From Microvirga arvi (GTDB lineage Bacteria; Pseudomonadota; Alphaproteobacteria; Rhizobiales; Beijerinckiaceae): a DNA stretch of 64,000 nt. The notes under the pieces were generated by a model. It was given only the letters and a program-made list of their open reading frames with translations. It was not told the origin of the DNA and made no database searches. Location: the NCBI RefSeq assembly GCF_016892765.1, contig NZ_JAFEMD010000019.1, positions 1 through 64,000 on the forward strand. Reading direction: 5' to 3'. Shown here one piece after another: positions 63,222 to 64,000 of this stretch (position 1 is the stretch's first letter; the number at the start of each line of letters is the position of its first letter). The translations under genes were made by a program, and so were the position numbers.

Positions 63222-63233
63222 AATGTATACATT
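63222..63233. promoter_or_regulatory. perfect 12-bp palindrome, probable GntR operator
   Basis: AATGTATACATT lies in the 280-base region between the catabolic unit (first ATG at 63082) and the divergent GntR/FCD gene (GTG at 63363). TGTATACA-centred palindromes are common FCD-family operators. It is well placed to control both directions. Confidence 0.6.
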
Positions 63234-63362
63234 TCACTTAAGGATTAGAGATCCGCTACGGCACGGTTGGAGAAGCCCTATCGCAAAGCGATCCATTTAA
63301 AGGGAGGTGCAAAAGGGATTGTCACGTAGTAAGTTAGCCACAAACAGCTCAGGAAGATACCA

Positions 63363-64000
63363 GTGCATTCACAGAGTGACCTTCAGGACGGCGCCCGCAC
63401 GGGTGAGTTGGACGCCCCGACGCGAAGTGTATCCATTACCGAGCAATTGCGATGCGGAATCCTCGCTGGTGACTTTCAGCCCGGCGAACGAATCTATGAG
63501 GTCAATCTCTCAGAGAAGCTGAAGGTATCTCGCACTCCCATACGGGCCGCGCTCCAATCTCTCGCGGGCGAGGGGCTGCTCAGGCATATCCCCAATCGAG
63601 GCTATTATGTTCAGGAATTCTCGGTTGATGAGATCGTTCAGGCTTACGAGATCCGGGCAACCCTTGAGGGTCTGTGCGCCAAGCGCGCTGCACAGCTTGG
63701 GCTGAATGCGGAGGATCGCGACATCATAGAGAGGGCTTTGCGTGAAGGAGATTTGCTTCTGCAGAAGGAAGAACTCTCTGCTGACGACCGTAGCATCTAT
63801 GGCGAAATAAACGCCGCCTTTCACAGCGCCATACACAGGGCCGGGCAATCGCGCATGCTGCGTGACATGCTCCGAGTGTCCCAGCAGGTCGCCCCGTCAT
63901 CGCATCGCAATGTTATCGCCTTCGAACTCCGGGATGTCCGCCGCCGACATGACGATCATCACCGCATCTACGAGTCCATCCTGTATCGTGATGGAGGCCG
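63363..64000 (+). CDS. GntR-family (FCD) transcriptional regulator, cut by window end
   Basis: The frame is open from the GTG at 63363 (AGGAAG upstream) to the end of the window, giving 212 residues so far. The winged HTH spans about 20-85: ITEQLRCGILAGDFQPGERI, VNLSEKLKVSRTPIRAALQSL, GEGLLRHIPNRGYYVQEF. The FCD effector domain follows, with AYEIRATLEGLCAKRAAQ and NAAFHSAIHRAGQ; His residues in this domain usually bind a metal that holds a carboxylate ligand. It is divergent from the eleven-gene unit and is its likely repressor (inference). Confidence 0.88.
   Translation, partial: MHSQSDLQDGARTGELDAPTRSVSITEQLRCGILAGDFQPGERIYEVNLSEKLKVSRTPIRAALQSLAGEGLLRHIPNRGYYVQEFSVDEIVQAYEIRATLEGLCAKRAAQLGLNAEDRDIIERALREGDLLLQKEELSADDRSIYGEINAAFHSAIHRAGQSRMLRDMLRVSQQVAPSSHRNVIAFELRDVRRRHDDHHRIYESILYRDGG

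Noticed and set aside
1-64000. CRISPR array, rRNA genes or complete tRNA genes
   Set aside because: No regularly spaced repeats, no rRNA-like stretches and no full cloverleaf were seen when reading through.

Overview
The window reads as GC-rich chromosome or large-replicon sequence from a Hyphomicrobiales (Rhizobiales) alphaproteobacterium. The evidence is a NepR/EcfG general stress response pair, DUF6894-type MPRFFFH proteins, a zeta-type (DUF1476) ATPase-inhibitor paralogue, a bacterial transglutaminase-like cysteine peptidase, and secreted proteins with YCWYYSNPQRTQGFWDVCP or ALPK-CPSGYHTSG motifs. A Methylobacteriaceae member such as Microvirga would fit, but that is inference from protein flavour, not from a search. 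Gene density is low in the first two thirds, with many insertion-sequence scars, small orphan genes and gene remnants, as in accessory DNA.

Layout. 1-4.4 kb: LysR regulator divergent from a tandem rhodanese, an orphan Tat-type substrate-binding protein and a methyltransferase. 4.7-5.9 kb: an IS630-type element with a frameshifted transposase. 6.3-8.7 kb: a three-gene ABC operon (exported CPFC protein, LolD/MacB-like ATPase, FtsX-like permease with a His-rich loop). 8.7-12.3 kb: two convergent exported M20 hydrolases separated by strong hairpins. 12.5-34.5 kb: a segment bounded by a perfect 140-bp inverted repeat, holding small exported proteins, an AraC regulator plus a decayed AraC fragment, an exported class V aminotransferase, an alcohol dehydrogenase, a GH1 glycosidase, an IS6-family element, the nepR-ecfG pair with a second NepR-like gene, and many small unknown genes. 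35-40 kb: a Tat-exported molybdopterin oxidoreductase, an HExxH exported protein and a BTAD/TolB-like/TPR regulator; the last two lie between two diverged copies of a roughly 155-bp sequence. 40.5-42.3 kb: an IS6 element inserted in nested IS630 and IS5 remains.

42.5-51.6 kb is a peptide uptake and processing locus: an M81 metallopeptidase, a complete DppBCDF transporter, a gamma-glutamyltransferase-like enzyme, and the SBP_bac_5 binding protein convergent on the other strand. Parts of IS5-type transposase genes lie on both sides.

52.4-63.1 kb is one tightly packed minus-strand unit of eleven genes: FAH-family hydrolase, PuuE-like deacetylase, LivH, LivM, LivK-type binding protein, LivG, LivF, aldehyde dehydrogenase, ACMSD-like amidohydrolase, a second PuuE-like deacetylase and an asparaginase. 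A divergent GntR/FCD regulator (cut by the window end) shares its upstream region, which contains a perfect 12-bp palindrome. The unit looks like uptake and stepwise breakdown of an amide- or N-containing compound whose identity the sequence does not reveal; it is the best candidate here for an undescribed system.
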